DNA of 64,000 bases. It comes from an uncultured Desulfovibrio sp. (GTDB lineage: Bacteria > Desulfobacterota > Desulfovibrionia > Desulfovibrionales > Desulfovibrionaceae). Made by a program: the position numbers and the translations under genes. Under the pieces are notes generated by a model that searched no databases, was not told the DNA's origin, and worked only from the letters and a program-made list of their open reading frames with translations. Of this stretch, positions 53,916 to 62,515 are shown piece after piece (within the stretch, counting starts at the first letter, position 1; every line of letters begins with the position of its first letter). The stretch lies in contig NZ_CALUWS010000001.1 in the NCBI RefSeq assembly GCF_944324525.1, positions 1 through 64,000 on the forward strand, given 5' to 3'.

Positions 53916-55672
53916 AACGTTGACAGGCGTTGCCGCAGCATGTCGGCATTGGCGGGTTTGTATTCAAGGGCCTTCTGATAGGCGGCGCGGGCTTCGTCCC
54001 GCAGGTTCATGGCCGCGGCGATGTCGCCGTAATGCTCCCAGATGGCGGGGTCGATGACTTCGCCCGTGCGCACGGCGCGCCGGATCTGCTCCAGCGCTTC
54101 GGGGAGCTGGCCGGCCTTGTAGAGGGCCCAGGCCAGAGAGTCGATGATGTAGGACTGATTGGGGGACAGGCTGTCGGCCTGACGCAACAGGCTGACGGCG
54201 CGATCCAGATCGCGGCCGCGTTCGGCCAGGGAATAGCCGACGTAATTGAGCGCCTGCGCATTGCGGGGATGGTTGGCCAGCAGGGTCTCCATGGCCGCGA
54301 GAGCGCCGTCCCTGTCGCCCATGTCGTCCAGCAGGCTGCCCAGCAGGAAGGACAGATCCTCGTCGGCGGGCCAGGTCTTCAGGCCTTCGCGGATGATGGC
54401 CAGCGCTTCCGGCTTGCGTTCCAGCCGGACGAGGATACGGGCCTCGAGCGAATAGAATTCGGGCATGTCCGCGTAGTGGCGGCGTCCCTCCTGCACGAGG
54501 CGCAGCGCGTCTTCGTTCTTGCCGGATTCCGCGATGATCTGCACCCGCAGGAGCGCGCCGCGGGGAGCGGCGCTCCCTTCCGCCGGGACGCGATTGAGCC
54601 AGCCCAGCGCCTGGGAGACGTCCCGGCGCTGCTGATAGGCCAGATCGGCCAGCAGGAGGAAGACTTCCGGCGGAGCCGCGGGGTCGTCCGCCGCCTGCCG
54701 CAGCAGGCTCTCGGCCTGCAGATAGTGACGGGAATCCATGAACATGCGCGCCACGGTGAGCCTGAAGGCCAGGGTGTCCGGGCCGTTCTGCATGTACTTG
54801 AGGGCCCTGTCAGGCTGATTGAGCTGGAGCGAGATGTTGATGAGCCGCAGCGTCACGTCCTCGGGGGAGAAGTTCAGCTCGGCAAGGCGTTCGTAGACGG
54901 CGCGGGCTTCCTTCCACTCGCCGCGCTGCTCATGCAGAAAGGCCAGCTCGGCCAGCGCTTCCACGAATTCGGGCATCTCCTTGAGGGCGCGTTTCAGCTT
55001 GGCGATGGCCTCGTCCTTGCGGCCCATGCCGGCAAGGGCGCGGGCATGGCTGTAGTCCACCAGCGGCGTGCGGGCCTTTTCCGGCAGGGAATTGAGCAGG
55101 GCGTCCGCCTCGTCGAAGCGGCCGTCCTTGACCAGCAGCAGGGCCAGCTCCACCTGCGCGTCGGCTTCCGCGGGGTGGCGGGCGATGTAGTTCTGCATGA
55201 TGCCGATGGCCTTCCGCGTCATTTTGCGGTCGGCCAGCGTTTCGGCATAGAGCATGGTCAGCGAGAGGTCGTCGGGGTGAGCGGCCAGCGCGTCTTCCAG
55301 AAAGGGAACGACCAGATCGGACCGGCGGCCGAGCAGCCAGACGGCCCCGTCCAGCCAGGCGCTGGACGGCACATGGCTGCTCTTGAGCAGGCCGATGGCC
55401 TCCCGGAGATCCTCTTCGCGCAGTTCCCCCTCGCCGTTGCCCATAAGCTGCATGAGGACAAGATAGGCATAGGTATCCTGCGCCTCGGGCGAAAGGCTCG
55501 TGGCCGGCGGACGGGTCTCCATGCCGACGACGGTGTGTCCGGAAGAGGCCGCGTTGTTCTGATTGGCGCAGCCGCCGCAGCCAAGCAGGGCAAAAGGCAC
55601 CATGCCGCCCACCAGCGCGGCACACAGCAGGAGGGATTTGCCGCATTTCATCGGAGAGTTACCGCGTTTCAT
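53912..55672 (-). CDS. TPR-repeat lipoprotein
   Basis: A 586-residue protein with an N-terminal lipoprotein signal (core LLLCAALVGG, lipobox ALLGC) and about 12 tetratricopeptide repeats from residue 90 to the end (for example AQALNYVGYSLAERGRDLDRAV). Such proteins are scaffolds at the outer membrane. The start at 55672 immediately follows the rpoH stop (TAG-ATG); a second ATG 21 bp downstream (55651) would give a more typical signal peptide. It is co-transcribed with the LolB-like gene. Confidence 0.82.
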   Translation of the reverse strand: MKRGNSPMKCGKSLLLCAALVGGMVPFALLGCGGCANQNNAASSGHTVVGMETRPPATSLSPEAQDTYAYLVLMQLMGNGEGELREEDLREAIGLLKSSHVPSSAWLDGAVWLLGRRSDLVVPFLEDALAAHPDDLSLTMLYAETLADRKMTRKAIGIMQNYIARHPAEADAQVELALLLVKDGRFDEADALLNSLPEKARTPLVDYSHARALAGMGRKDEAIAKLKRALKEMPEFVEALAELAFLHEQRGEWKEARAVYERLAELNFSPEDVTLRLINISLQLNQPDRALKYMQNGPDTLAFRLTVARMFMDSRHYLQAESLLRQAADDPAAPPEVFLLLADLAYQQRRDVSQALGWLNRVPAEGSAAPRGALLRVQIIAESGKNEDALRLVQEGRRHYADMPEFYSLEARILVRLERKPEALAIIREGLKTWPADEDLSFLLGSLLDDMGDRDGALAAMETLLANHPRNAQALNYVGYSLAERGRDLDRAVSLLRQADSLSPNQSYIIDSLAWALYKAGQLPEALEQIRRAVRTGEVIDPAIWEHYGDIAAAMNLRDEARAAYQKALEYKPANADMLRQRLSTL

Positions 55673-56851
55673 CTAGGATTGGATCCATTCGTCTGAAAAG
55701 TCCTTGACGTCGCCCGCAATGTGCCGACGGATTTTTTCCAGCAGGCGCGCCTCCAGCTGGCGAACGCGCTCGCGCGTCACGTTATACCGTTCGCCGATCT
55801 CACGCAAGGTGACGGGATCGTCGGTGAGAAGGCGGTTCTGCAGGATGTACAGCTCCTTGTCGTTGAGTTTCGGCAGGAGCGTTTTGATCTTGTCCCGCAG
55901 GATGCCGGCCATCTCGCCGCTGGCCAGATCGTCTTCGATGCCGGGGCCGAGCGCCGGCAGAAAGTCCATGCGGGTGGCCCCGCCGGGCTCGTCCCCCACC
56001 TGGGCGTTCAGCGACAGATCGCCGGCGGCGAGGCGCTGGTCCATCTCGTTGATCTGTTCCTCGCTGACGCCGAGGCGCTCGGACAGCATGGCCGCGTCGG
56101 GGTCGAAGCCCTGGGCGATGAGCTTCTGCCGTTCCCGGTTCAGGTTGTAGAACAGCTTGCGCTGCACCTGGGTGGTGCCGATCTTCACCATGCGCCAGTT
56201 GTCCATGATGAACTTGAGGATATAGGCCTTGATCCAGAAGGAGGCATAATAGGAAAATTTGATGCCCTTGTCCGGGTCGAACTTGTTGACCGCGCGCATG
56301 AGGCCCACGTTGCCCTCCTGCACGAGGTCGAGCACGTTCTGCATCCAGCGGCGCTGGAAATCCATGGCGATGCGCACCACGAGCCGCAGATGGGAGGAGA
56401 CCAGCCGGAAGGCGGCGTCAGGGTCGTTGTGATCCCGCACGCGCAGGGCAAGCTCGTGCTCCTCGTCGGGCTTGAGCAGGGGAAAGCGGCTGATCTCCCG
56501 CAGATAGAGGTGCAGGCTGTCCTTGTTGGCCGCCTGCACGGGCAGGCGCGACTCGGACGGCGCGGGCAGGGCGTCGTCGTGCGGGGCTTCGGTCAGGAAG
56601 AGCGGATCCCCCTCGTAGGCGTCCACATCCAGCGCATCGGCGTCGAGGTCGTCGTGATCCGGCTCGTCCGCCTCCAGGAGTCCGTCGGTCAGGTCGTCGT
56701 CCCTGCCGTCTTCATCCTGATCATGTTCGGCCCGTGCCTGCGTCGGGGCCGCGGGCGTTTTGCGCGTTTTGGCGTCCGGGGGAGGGAGGATTTCCACTTC
56801 AGGCCGGCTTTCCGCGAGGAGGCCGGCGTCGTTTTTGGCCTTGTCTGCCAT
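55673..56851 (-). CDS. rpoH: RNA polymerase sigma factor of the RpoH (sigma-32) type
   Basis: A 392-residue sigma-70-family factor. Regions 2 to 4 are complete: SLHLYLREISRFPLL, VQEGNVGLMRAVNKFDP, FSYYASFWIKAYIL, and the region 4 helix-turn-helix (LREIGERYNVTRERVRQLEARLLEKI). The diagnostic RpoH box QRKLFYNLNRERQKL is at 230-244, so it should direct heat-shock promoters. Unlike the usual ~285-residue RpoH it has a ~105-residue leader with a very acidic stretch (about 42-82, Asp-rich). The start at 56851 has a weak ribosome site; an upstream in-frame start at 56908 is less likely. It precedes the TPR lipoprotein gene directly. Confidence 0.87.
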   Translation of the reverse strand: MADKAKNDAGLLAESRPEVEILPPPDAKTRKTPAAPTQARAEHDQDEDGRDDDLTDGLLEADEPDHDDLDADALDVDAYEGDPLFLTEAPHDDALPAPSESRLPVQAANKDSLHLYLREISRFPLLKPDEEHELALRVRDHNDPDAAFRLVSSHLRLVVRIAMDFQRRWMQNVLDLVQEGNVGLMRAVNKFDPDKGIKFSYYASFWIKAYILKFIMDNWRMVKIGTTQVQRKLFYNLNRERQKLIAQGFDPDAAMLSERLGVSEEQINEMDQRLAAGDLSLNAQVGDEPGGATRMDFLPALGPGIEDDLASGEMAGILRDKIKTLLPKLNDKELYILQNRLLTDDPVTLREIGERYNVTRERVRQLEARLLEKIRRHIAGDVKDFSDEWIQS

Positions 56852-56910
56852 GAGATGTCTTGGATGTTGGGGCGTTGCAGAAAGGGGAGACTTTCCCCGG
56901 GGAGACAATC

Positions 56911-56938
56911 CTATAGTTTTGGTTTGTCCTTTTCAATG
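56911..56938 (-). promoter_or_regulatory. Possible promoter of rpoH
   Basis: On the minus strand TTGAAA, a 15-bp spacer and TATAGG lie about 60 bp before the rpoH start. The spacing is short, so the call is weak. Confidence 0.25.
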
Positions 56939-56952
56939 TTTTTCAGTAATAA
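56924..56952 (+). promoter_or_regulatory. Putative sigma-70 promoter and leader hairpin of metH
   Basis: TTGTCC (56924-56929), 17-bp spacer, TAATAA (56947-56952). Just downstream, 56960-56978 forms a TCCGGGG/CCCCGGA stem in the 5' leader, followed by AT-rich DNA and the AAAGGA ribosome site. No cobalamin or SAM riboswitch was recognised. Confidence 0.4.
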
Positions 56953-57018
56953 AAACCTGTCCGGGGGAAATGCCCCGGAAGATATGAATTTTTGCACGCA
57001 GCACACAAAGGATTCGTC

Positions 57019-59433
57019 ATGTCAGCATCGCCGTTCCTGGACCGACTCTCGGAAAAACGTCCGCTCATGCTTGATGGAGCCATGGGAACCATGCTCCAGG
57101 CCGCAGGATTGCCGCTTGGCGTCAGCCCGGAAGAATTCTGCATGCAGCGGCCGGACATCCTGCAGGATATCCATGCCGCCTATGTGGATGTGGGGGCGGA
57201 CATCATCACGGCCTGCACCTTCGGCGGCAACCCCTACAAGCTGCCCGCCGGTCTGGACGTCTTCGATTTCAGCCGCCGCATGGTCGAGGCGGCCCGGGCC
57301 GCGGCGTCCCGCGGTTCGCGCCGGGTCTTCGTGGCCGGCAATGTGGGGCCGTCCGGTCATTTTGCCCGTCCGCTGGGCGATGTGGAGCCTGCCGACCTGA
57401 TCGCCGCCTTTGCCGCGCAGATCCGCGGTCTGGTGGCCGGCGGCTGCGACCTGTTGCTGGTGGAGACGCAGTTCGACCTTGCCGAGGCCCGTGCCGCCGT
57501 GGTGGCGGCGCGTCAGGTATGCGACCTGCCGGTCATGGTCTCCATGACTTTCGAGCAGGGGGTGAGCCTCACCGGCTCCAGCCCGACCATCTTTGCCGAG
57601 ACCATGCAGAACCTCGGCGTGGACGTGGTGGGGACCAACTGCAGTCTTGGGCCGGATCAGATGGCGCCCGTGGTGCGCGAGCTGCTGGATGTCTGCGCCT
57701 GTCCGGTCATGGTCGAGCCCAATGCCGGTCTGCCGGAACTGCGCGACGGCGTGACGGTCTTCCCGCTGGGGCCGGAGGAATTCGCCGAAAAGACGGCGCG
57801 CTTCGCCGCGCAGGGGGCGCGGGTCCTCGGCGGCTGCTGCGGCACCACGCCGCGGCATCTGGCCGCCCTGCGGCAAGCGCTCGACAGGGTGGAGCTCACG
57901 TCGTCCTCCCCAGCCGCCGCGCCGGGCATGTGTCTGACCAGCCGCTCGCAGCTCGTGCGCTTTGCGCCCGAGGCCCCCTTCGTCATCATCGGCGAGCGCA
58001 TCAATCCCACAGGCAAGAAGGAACTCACCGCCCAGTTGCAGGAAGGCCGCTTTGATGAAGCCTTCCGTTTCGCCGACGAGCAGATCGCGGCCGGGGCGCA
58101 GGTGCTGGACGTCAACGTGGGGGCCTCCCTCGTGGACGAAGGCAAGCTCCTGCCGGAGCTGACCCGCTGCCTTGTGGAGCGCGTTTCGACGCCGCTTTCG
58201 CTCGATTCCTCCAATGCCGACGCCATCGCCGCCGCGCTGCCCTATTGCCCGGGCTCCTGTCTGGTCAACTCCGTAAGCGGGGAGAGCGGACGCATGGAAA
58301 AGCTCGGCCCGTTGTGCCGGGATTTCGGCGCGCCCTTCATCCTGCTCCCGCTCAAGGGCGCGGAGCTGCCCGTCAGCGCCGCCGAGCGCATCGCCATCCT
58401 GGAGAAGCTGCTGCGCGAGGCGGAAGCCCTGCGCATCCCCCGGCGCCTCATGCTGGTGGACATCCTGGCGCTGGCCGTCTCGTCCAAGCCGGAAGGGGCG
58501 TTGGCCTGTCTGGACATGATCCGCTGGTGCCGGGAGCAGGGCCTGCCCACCACGCTGGGGCTTTCCAACCTTTCCTTCGGCCTGCCTGCCCGTGACCTGC
58601 TCAATGCCTCCTTCCTCTGCATGGGAGCGGGGGCGGGGCTGAGCTCCTGCATCGCCAATCCTTCCGCCGCACGCTTGCATGAAGCCTTTGATGCCCTTAA
58701 TGTGCTGCGCGGACACGATGCCCACGCGGCCGTCTTCATCCCCCGCTATGCCCAGTGGAAGGCGGCCGCGCCCAATACGGCGGCCACCGTGCCCGCGGCG
58801 GCGCGCGCGGCGACGGTGGGCGAGGCCGTGCTGCAGGGCGACAAGGAGAACGTGCTGCCGCTCCTTCGCGCGGAACTTGAAAAGGGAGCCCAGCCCTTTG
58901 CCCTGGTCAACGAGGTGCTCATCCCGGCCATTACGGAAGTGGGCAACCGCTACGAAAAGCGGGAGTATTTCCTGCCGCAGCTCATCCGTTCGGCCGAGAC
59001 CATGCAGACGGCCTTCGCCGAACTTAAACCTTTGCTTGAAGAAAGTCGCGGGCCCGAAGAGCGGCCCGTCATCGTGGTGGCGACGGTGGAAGGGGACATC
59101 CACGATATCGGCAAGAACATCGTGGCCCTGCTGCTGGGCAATCACGGCTTCGACGTCATCGATGCCGGAAAAGATGTGCCGGCCGAGGCTATTGTGGCTT
59201 GCGCTTTGGAGCACAAGGCGCATATTATCGGGCTGTCGGCACTGATGACCACCACCATGGTCAGGATGGAGGACACCATCAAGCTGATCCGCGAGCGGCA
59301 GTTGCCCATCAGGGTCATGGTGGGCGGGGCCGCGGTGACCCAGGCCTTTGCGGACGCCATCGGGGCGGACGCCTATTGCGAAGACGCCGTCAGTTCCGTG
59401 CGTGCGGCGAAAAAATTCATCAGTCAGGTGTAA
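57019..59433 (+). CDS. metH: Cobalamin-dependent methionine synthase, short form
   Basis: An 804-residue enzyme that methylates homocysteine to methionine with methyltetrahydrofolate and B12. Domains: homocysteine-binding barrel with zinc cysteines Cys208 (TNCSLGP) and Cys273-Cys274 (GGCCGTTP); pterin-binding barrel (IIGERINPTGKKE ... QVLDVNVG); B12 cap helices; and the B12 domain with DIHDIGKN (axial His695). The C-terminal SAM-dependent reactivation domain of E. coli MetH (1227 residues) is absent, so reactivation must use another protein. AAAGGA supports the start at 57019. It diverges from rpoH and leads the metH-tlpA-argA-hpt run. Confidence 0.95.
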   Translation: MSASPFLDRLSEKRPLMLDGAMGTMLQAAGLPLGVSPEEFCMQRPDILQDIHAAYVDVGADIITACTFGGNPYKLPAGLDVFDFSRRMVEAARAAASRGSRRVFVAGNVGPSGHFARPLGDVEPADLIAAFAAQIRGLVAGGCDLLLVETQFDLAEARAAVVAARQVCDLPVMVSMTFEQGVSLTGSSPTIFAETMQNLGVDVVGTNCSLGPDQMAPVVRELLDVCACPVMVEPNAGLPELRDGVTVFPLGPEEFAEKTARFAAQGARVLGGCCGTTPRHLAALRQALDRVELTSSSPAAAPGMCLTSRSQLVRFAPEAPFVIIGERINPTGKKELTAQLQEGRFDEAFRFADEQIAAGAQVLDVNVGASLVDEGKLLPELTRCLVERVSTPLSLDSSNADAIAAALPYCPGSCLVNSVSGESGRMEKLGPLCRDFGAPFILLPLKGAELPVSAAERIAILEKLLREAEALRIPRRLMLVDILALAVSSKPEGALACLDMIRWCREQGLPTTLGLSNLSFGLPARDLLNASFLCMGAGAGLSSCIANPSAARLHEAFDALNVLRGHDAHAAVFIPRYAQWKAAAPNTAATVPAAARAATVGEAVLQGDKENVLPLLRAELEKGAQPFALVNEVLIPAITEVGNRYEKREYFLPQLIRSAETMQTAFAELKPLLEESRGPEERPVIVVATVEGDIHDIGKNIVALLLGNHGFDVIDAGKDVPAEAIVACALEHKAHIIGLSALMTTTMVRMEDTIKLIRERQLPIRVMVGGAAVTQAFADAIGADAYCEDAVSSVRAAKKFISQV

Positions 59434-59439
59434 TGCACA

Positions 59440-59898
59440 ATGAAAAGACTGTCTCTTGCGCTCCTGCTTGTCCTGCTGCTGCCGGCGCTGGCGTCCGCGG
59501 CCTCCCTCAAGACCCTTGACGTAAAGGGTCTGGACGAGGTCGTGGCGGCAAACAAGGGCAAGGCCATCATGCTGAACTTTTTTGCCACCTGGTGCCCGCC
59601 CTGTCGGAAGGAGATCCCCGATCTGGTAAAAGTGCATGAGAAATATGCCGATAAGGGAGTCGTGATCATCGGCCTGTCCGTGGATGAGGACAAGAACGCC
59701 GTTCCCGGCTTCCTGCAGAATCTGGGCGTGAATTATCCCGCCTACATGGCCGATAGCAGCGTCGCGCGTGCCTTCGGCATCAGCAGCATCCCCTTCAACG
59801 TTTTCATCAACAAGAAGGGGAACGTGGTGCTGGCGGGCTCCGGGCTTGTGGAGCATAAGGATCTTGTGGAAATTTTTGACAAACTGCTGGAAGACTAG
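59440..59898 (+). CDS. TlpA/ResA-like periplasmic thioredoxin
   Basis: A 152-residue protein with a Sec signal peptide (cleavage near ALASA-ASL, residues 20-21) and a thioredoxin fold of the TlpA/ResA group. The active site is WCPPC (in FFATWCPPCRKEI), with the cis-proline in ISSIPFNVF. It probably reduces disulfides in exported proteins, such as apocytochromes c. It begins 6 bp after metH and ends 2 bp before argA, so it is likely co-transcribed. Confidence 0.9.
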   Translation: MKRLSLALLLVLLLPALASAASLKTLDVKGLDEVVAANKGKAIMLNFFATWCPPCRKEIPDLVKVHEKYADKGVVIIGLSVDEDKNAVPGFLQNLGVNYPAYMADSSVARAFGISSIPFNVFINKKGNVVLAGSGLVEHKDLVEIFDKLLED

Positions 59899-59900
59899 TC

Positions 59901-60386
59901 ATGGCGTATGATTGGCCCGTGCGCAAGGCGCACATGGATGATATGAAGGATATCCACGCCCTCTTGCTGGACTGCGCGCAGAAGGGCCTGCTGCTGCCGC
60001 GCGCGCTCATTTTCCTGTACGGACATGTCCGCAACTTCTGGGTGGTGGACGCGCCGGATGGCGGCATTGCCGCCTGCTGTGCGCTGGCCCCCGTATGGGA
60101 AGACCTGGGTGAGATCTGCTCGCTCGTGGTGCGGGAGGATCTGCGCCGTCACGGGCTCGGGCGCAAGGTGGTGGAAGCCTGCATGTCCGATTGCGAGGCG
60201 CTGCACATCCGGCGCGTCTTTTCCTTGACTTACCAGGTGGAATTCTTCTCCCGGCTCGGCTATGAGATCATCGACAAGGGGTCGCTGCCGCAGAAGATCT
60301 GGTCGGACTGCGTGCATTGCGCCAAATATCCCGACTGCTGCGACGAAACAGCGGTGTTCAAGCATCTGGGGAGCGACGGACAATGA
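59901..60386 (+). CDS. argA: Amino-acid N-acetyltransferase (short ArgA type)
   Basis: A 161-residue GNAT-fold acetyltransferase. It has the acetyl-CoA loop VVREDLRRHGLGRKVV and the C-terminal signature LPQKIWSDCVHCAKYPDC typical of the short single-domain N-acetylglutamate synthases, which catalyse the first step of arginine synthesis. The N-terminus VRKAHMDDMKDIHALL is family-typical. It overlaps hpt by 4 bp (ATGA). Confidence 0.85.
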   Translation: MAYDWPVRKAHMDDMKDIHALLLDCAQKGLLLPRALIFLYGHVRNFWVVDAPDGGIAACCALAPVWEDLGEICSLVVREDLRRHGLGRKVVEACMSDCEALHIRRVFSLTYQVEFFSRLGYEIIDKGSLPQKIWSDCVHCAKYPDCCDETAVFKHLGSDGQ

Positions 60387-60904
60387 CGGCCAAGCTGCTT
60401 TTCAGCGCGGAAGACATCGCCGCACGCGTTGCGGAGCTGGGGGAAGAGATCTCGGCTGCCTATACGGGGGAGCCGCTGGTGGCCGTATGCGTCCTCAAGG
60501 GCGCCGTCCACTTTTTCAGCGATCTCACGCGGGCCATCAGCCGGGAAGATCTGGAGATGGATTTCATCCGCATTTCCAGCTATGGCGCGGGCACGGAGTC
60601 GAGCCGCCAAATCAGGCTGACCAAGGATCTGGAATGCGACGTCCGCGGCAAGCATGTGCTCGTGGTGGAAGACGTGGTGGATTCCGGGCATTCCCTGCGG
60701 TTTTTGCTGAATCTTCTGGCGGATAGGGGCGCGCGCAGCGTGCGCATCGCCACGCTGGTCAACAAGACGGAACGGCGGGAAGTGGACATCCCGGTGGCCT
60801 TTTCCGGCTTTATGCTGGATTCCGGCTTCATCGTGGGCTACGGGCTTGATCATGCCGAGCGCTATCGCGCCCTGCCGTCTATCTATGAATTGCTGTCCGT
60901 CTAA
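60383..60904 (+). CDS. hpt: Hypoxanthine phosphoribosyltransferase
   Basis: A 173-residue purine salvage enzyme. The PRPP-binding loop is VLVVEDVVDSGHSL, with VCVLKGAVHFFSDL and DFIRISSYG before it and FIVGYGLDHAERYRALPSI at the C-terminus. The start at 60383 overlaps the argA stop. It uses PRPP made by Prs. A repeat block follows; no clear terminator is seen directly after. Confidence 0.94.
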   Translation: MTAKLLFSAEDIAARVAELGEEISAAYTGEPLVAVCVLKGAVHFFSDLTRAISREDLEMDFIRISSYGAGTESSRQIRLTKDLECDVRGKHVLVVEDVVDSGHSLRFLLNLLADRGARSVRIATLVNKTERREVDIPVAFSGFMLDSGFIVGYGLDHAERYRALPSIYELLSV

Positions 60905-60934
60905 GGCCTGTTAAACACTATTCGCTGCTTGTTT

Positions 60935-61145
60935 GGGGGGAAGGGAAGCCCCTCCGCCAGCGCGGGAGGGCCCAGCCTTTTCGCAGCGAAGCGAGGAGAG
61001 GCGTTCCCTTCATCTTTCCCACAAGCCCCCATCCCTTCCCCAGCGCGCTTTTTTATCAGGGGAAGCGACAGGGACACGAGGCGCCCCTCACCAAAAGCAA
61101 ACGGTGCATGTACGGAAATTTTTGTAAAATTTGGGTTAACACGCC
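60935..61145 (+). repeat. Family 3 composite repeat at 61.0 kb
   Basis: It shows CAGCCTTTTCGCAGCGAAGCGAG, CCCACAAGCCCCCATCCCTTCC, CCCCAGCGCGCTTTTTTATCAGG, CAGGGACACGAGGCGCCCC and a final GTAAAATTTGGGTTAACA, in the same order as 25685-25885. It fills most of the hpt-to-next-gene gap (60905-61169) and ends 25 bp before the next start. Confidence 0.75.
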
Positions 61146-61169
61146 CTAGTCGGTTGTCGAGGTATCCGC

Positions 61170-62033
61170 ATGGAAATACAATGCCCTCATTGCAGCAGCC
61201 GCTTCAATCTGCCGGACAAGCTCGTCAAGCCCGGCGCCAAGCTGCGCTGCTCGGTCTGCAAGAACGTCTTCACGCTGGAGACTCCCGGAAAAGAGGCGCC
61301 GGCCAAGACCGCTGCCAAGGGGGCCGAAGCCGTCGCCCCCAAAAAAGCTCCGGCCCGGGCAGCCGCCCCGGCCCGAAAGGAAAAGAAGGGTTCTTCTCTT
61401 TTCCTCTGGCTGGGCTTGCTGGTCTTCCTCGTCGTGCTGGGAGGATCCGGCTACTGGTATTACATCCAGTTCCCGTCAGGGAACAAAAAGCCGCAGCTCT
61501 CGGACGAGGAGCTGGCGCAGCGTGTTTCCATGCTGACCATGCGCAATGTGCGTCAGTACTATGTGCAGAATGAAAAGATCGGCAAGGTCTGCGTCATCGT
61601 CGGCGACGTGCGCAATGAATTTCCGCAGCCCAAGGCGCTTATCCGGGTGGAAGCGGCCATTTATGACAAGAACAGGAAGCCGCTGGCCGTGAAGCAGCAG
61701 CTTGCCGGTTCGCAGCTCTCGCTCTTCCAGCTGCAGGTTCTCGGGGAGAAGGAGCTGGAGTCCTTCCTGCAGAGCAGCACGGATATCTATATCCGCAATT
61801 CCAATGTGCCTCCGGGAGGCGAAGTGCCCTTCATGGTGCTGTTCTATGCGCCGTCCGATACGGTAGCCGAGTTCGGGGTGCGTATCGCCGGCGTGGAAGA
61901 CGTCACGCCGCAGCCCGGCGTGACGCCTGCGCAGCCCGCACCGGCAGCCCCCATGCAGGCTCCGGCGCCGGCCCAGATGCCTGCACAGGTCCCGATGCAG
62001 CAGGCGCCCGCAGCCCTGCCGGCCGCCCGTTGA
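61170..62033 (+). CDS. Zinc-ribbon membrane protein with DUF3426-like domain
   Basis: A 287-residue protein. The N-terminus is an MJ0042-type zinc finger (CPHCSSRFNLPDKL ... LRCSVCKNVF, four cysteines). It is followed by an Ala/Lys/Pro-rich linker, one transmembrane segment (about 76-98) and an extracytoplasmic DUF3426-like beta domain (QYYVQNEKIGKVCVIVGDVRNEFPQPK). The C-terminal ~45 residues are Pro/Ala/Gln/Met repeats. GAGG lies 8 bp before the start. The function is unknown; such proteins are common in deltaproteobacteria. Confidence 0.85.
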   Translation: MEIQCPHCSSRFNLPDKLVKPGAKLRCSVCKNVFTLETPGKEAPAKTAAKGAEAVAPKKAPARAAAPARKEKKGSSLFLWLGLLVFLVVLGGSGYWYYIQFPSGNKKPQLSDEELAQRVSMLTMRNVRQYYVQNEKIGKVCVIVGDVRNEFPQPKALIRVEAAIYDKNRKPLAVKQQLAGSQLSLFQLQVLGEKELESFLQSSTDIYIRNSNVPPGGEVPFMVLFYAPSDTVAEFGVRIAGVEDVTPQPGVTPAQPAPAAPMQAPAPAQMPAQVPMQQAPAALPAAR

Positions 62034-62054
62034 ATGCCGTCACATGACACGCGG

Positions 62055-62087
62055 AAAAGAGGAGGAGAGTTCTTCTCCTCTTTTTTT
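62055..62087 (+). terminator. Terminator after the zinc-ribbon gene
   Basis: AAAGAGGAG and CTCCTCTTT form a 9-bp stem followed by further T residues (TTTTA), about 22 bp after the stop. Confidence 0.75.
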
Positions 62088-62104
62088 ATGGAGATCCTAT
62101 CGCT

Positions 62105-62300
62105 GTTTGTTTTGGGGGGAAGGGGAACCCCTCGCTCTGCTGTCGATGTCCGCAAGGCTTCTGTGTCGCCTAACGGACACGGCCTGCGGCCGCCTTTCGG
62201 TCGCCGCCGGCGCGGAAGGGATTCCCCTTCCCCCAAAGCCCCCCATCCCTTCCCCAGCGCGATTTTACCAGGGAAGAATGGGGATGCGAGACTGTCCCAC
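62105..62300 (+). repeat. Mixed family 1 and family 3 repeat
   Basis: GGGGGGAAGGGGAACCCCTCG leads into CTCTGCTGTCGATGTCCGCAAG and GCCTAACGGACACGGCC (family 1). This is followed by CCTTCCCCCAAAGCCCCCC and CCCCAGCGCGATTTTACCAGGG (family 3). It shows that the two families form one larger composite unit. Confidence 0.75.
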
Positions 62301-62306
62301 CCTGGA

Positions 62307-62375
62307 GCGTTTTTGCCGCGAAGCGGCAGGCCGTAAGGTTTGAAACGCGAAGCGCTTCAAACTGAAAATGCTCTA
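62307..62375 (-). repeat. Family 2 two-hairpin repeat, inverted copy
   Basis: On the minus strand it starts TAGAGCATTTTCAGTTTGAAG, then CGCTTCGCGTTTCAAAC, CTTACGGCCTG and the perfect small hairpin GCCGCTTCGCGGC. It aligns across its length with 25391-25467. Confidence 0.7.
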
Positions 62376-62515
62376 AAAGCCGGCGGGGAGAGAAGGCGTA
62401 GATATGCAGGAAGCCCCCGCCCGCGTGGGGCAGGGGCTTTCCCGGAAGATGGCGGCATCCGTCGCGGGCCGGCCGCAGGAGGACAGGAGTCCATCCTGTT
62501 CGTCAATCCTTCACC

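Larger units (their letters stand above)
62034..62515. other. Repeat-filled intergenic region, 0.48 kb
   Basis: It holds a terminator (62055-62087), a family 1 hairpin repeat (62135-62215), family 3 fragments (62105-62130 and 62205-62300) and an inverted family 2 element (62307-62375). The last part contains no recognisable gene; the stretch 62405-62455 is simply GC-rich. Confidence 0.8.

Noticed and set aside
56852..57018. Cobalamin or SAM riboswitch before metH
   Set aside because: The ~100-nt leader is too short, and only one simple hairpin is visible.
60317..60382. Upstream start for hpt inside argA
   Set aside because: The additional 22 residues are unlike the family, whereas the ATG at 60383 overlaps the argA stop and gives the usual length.
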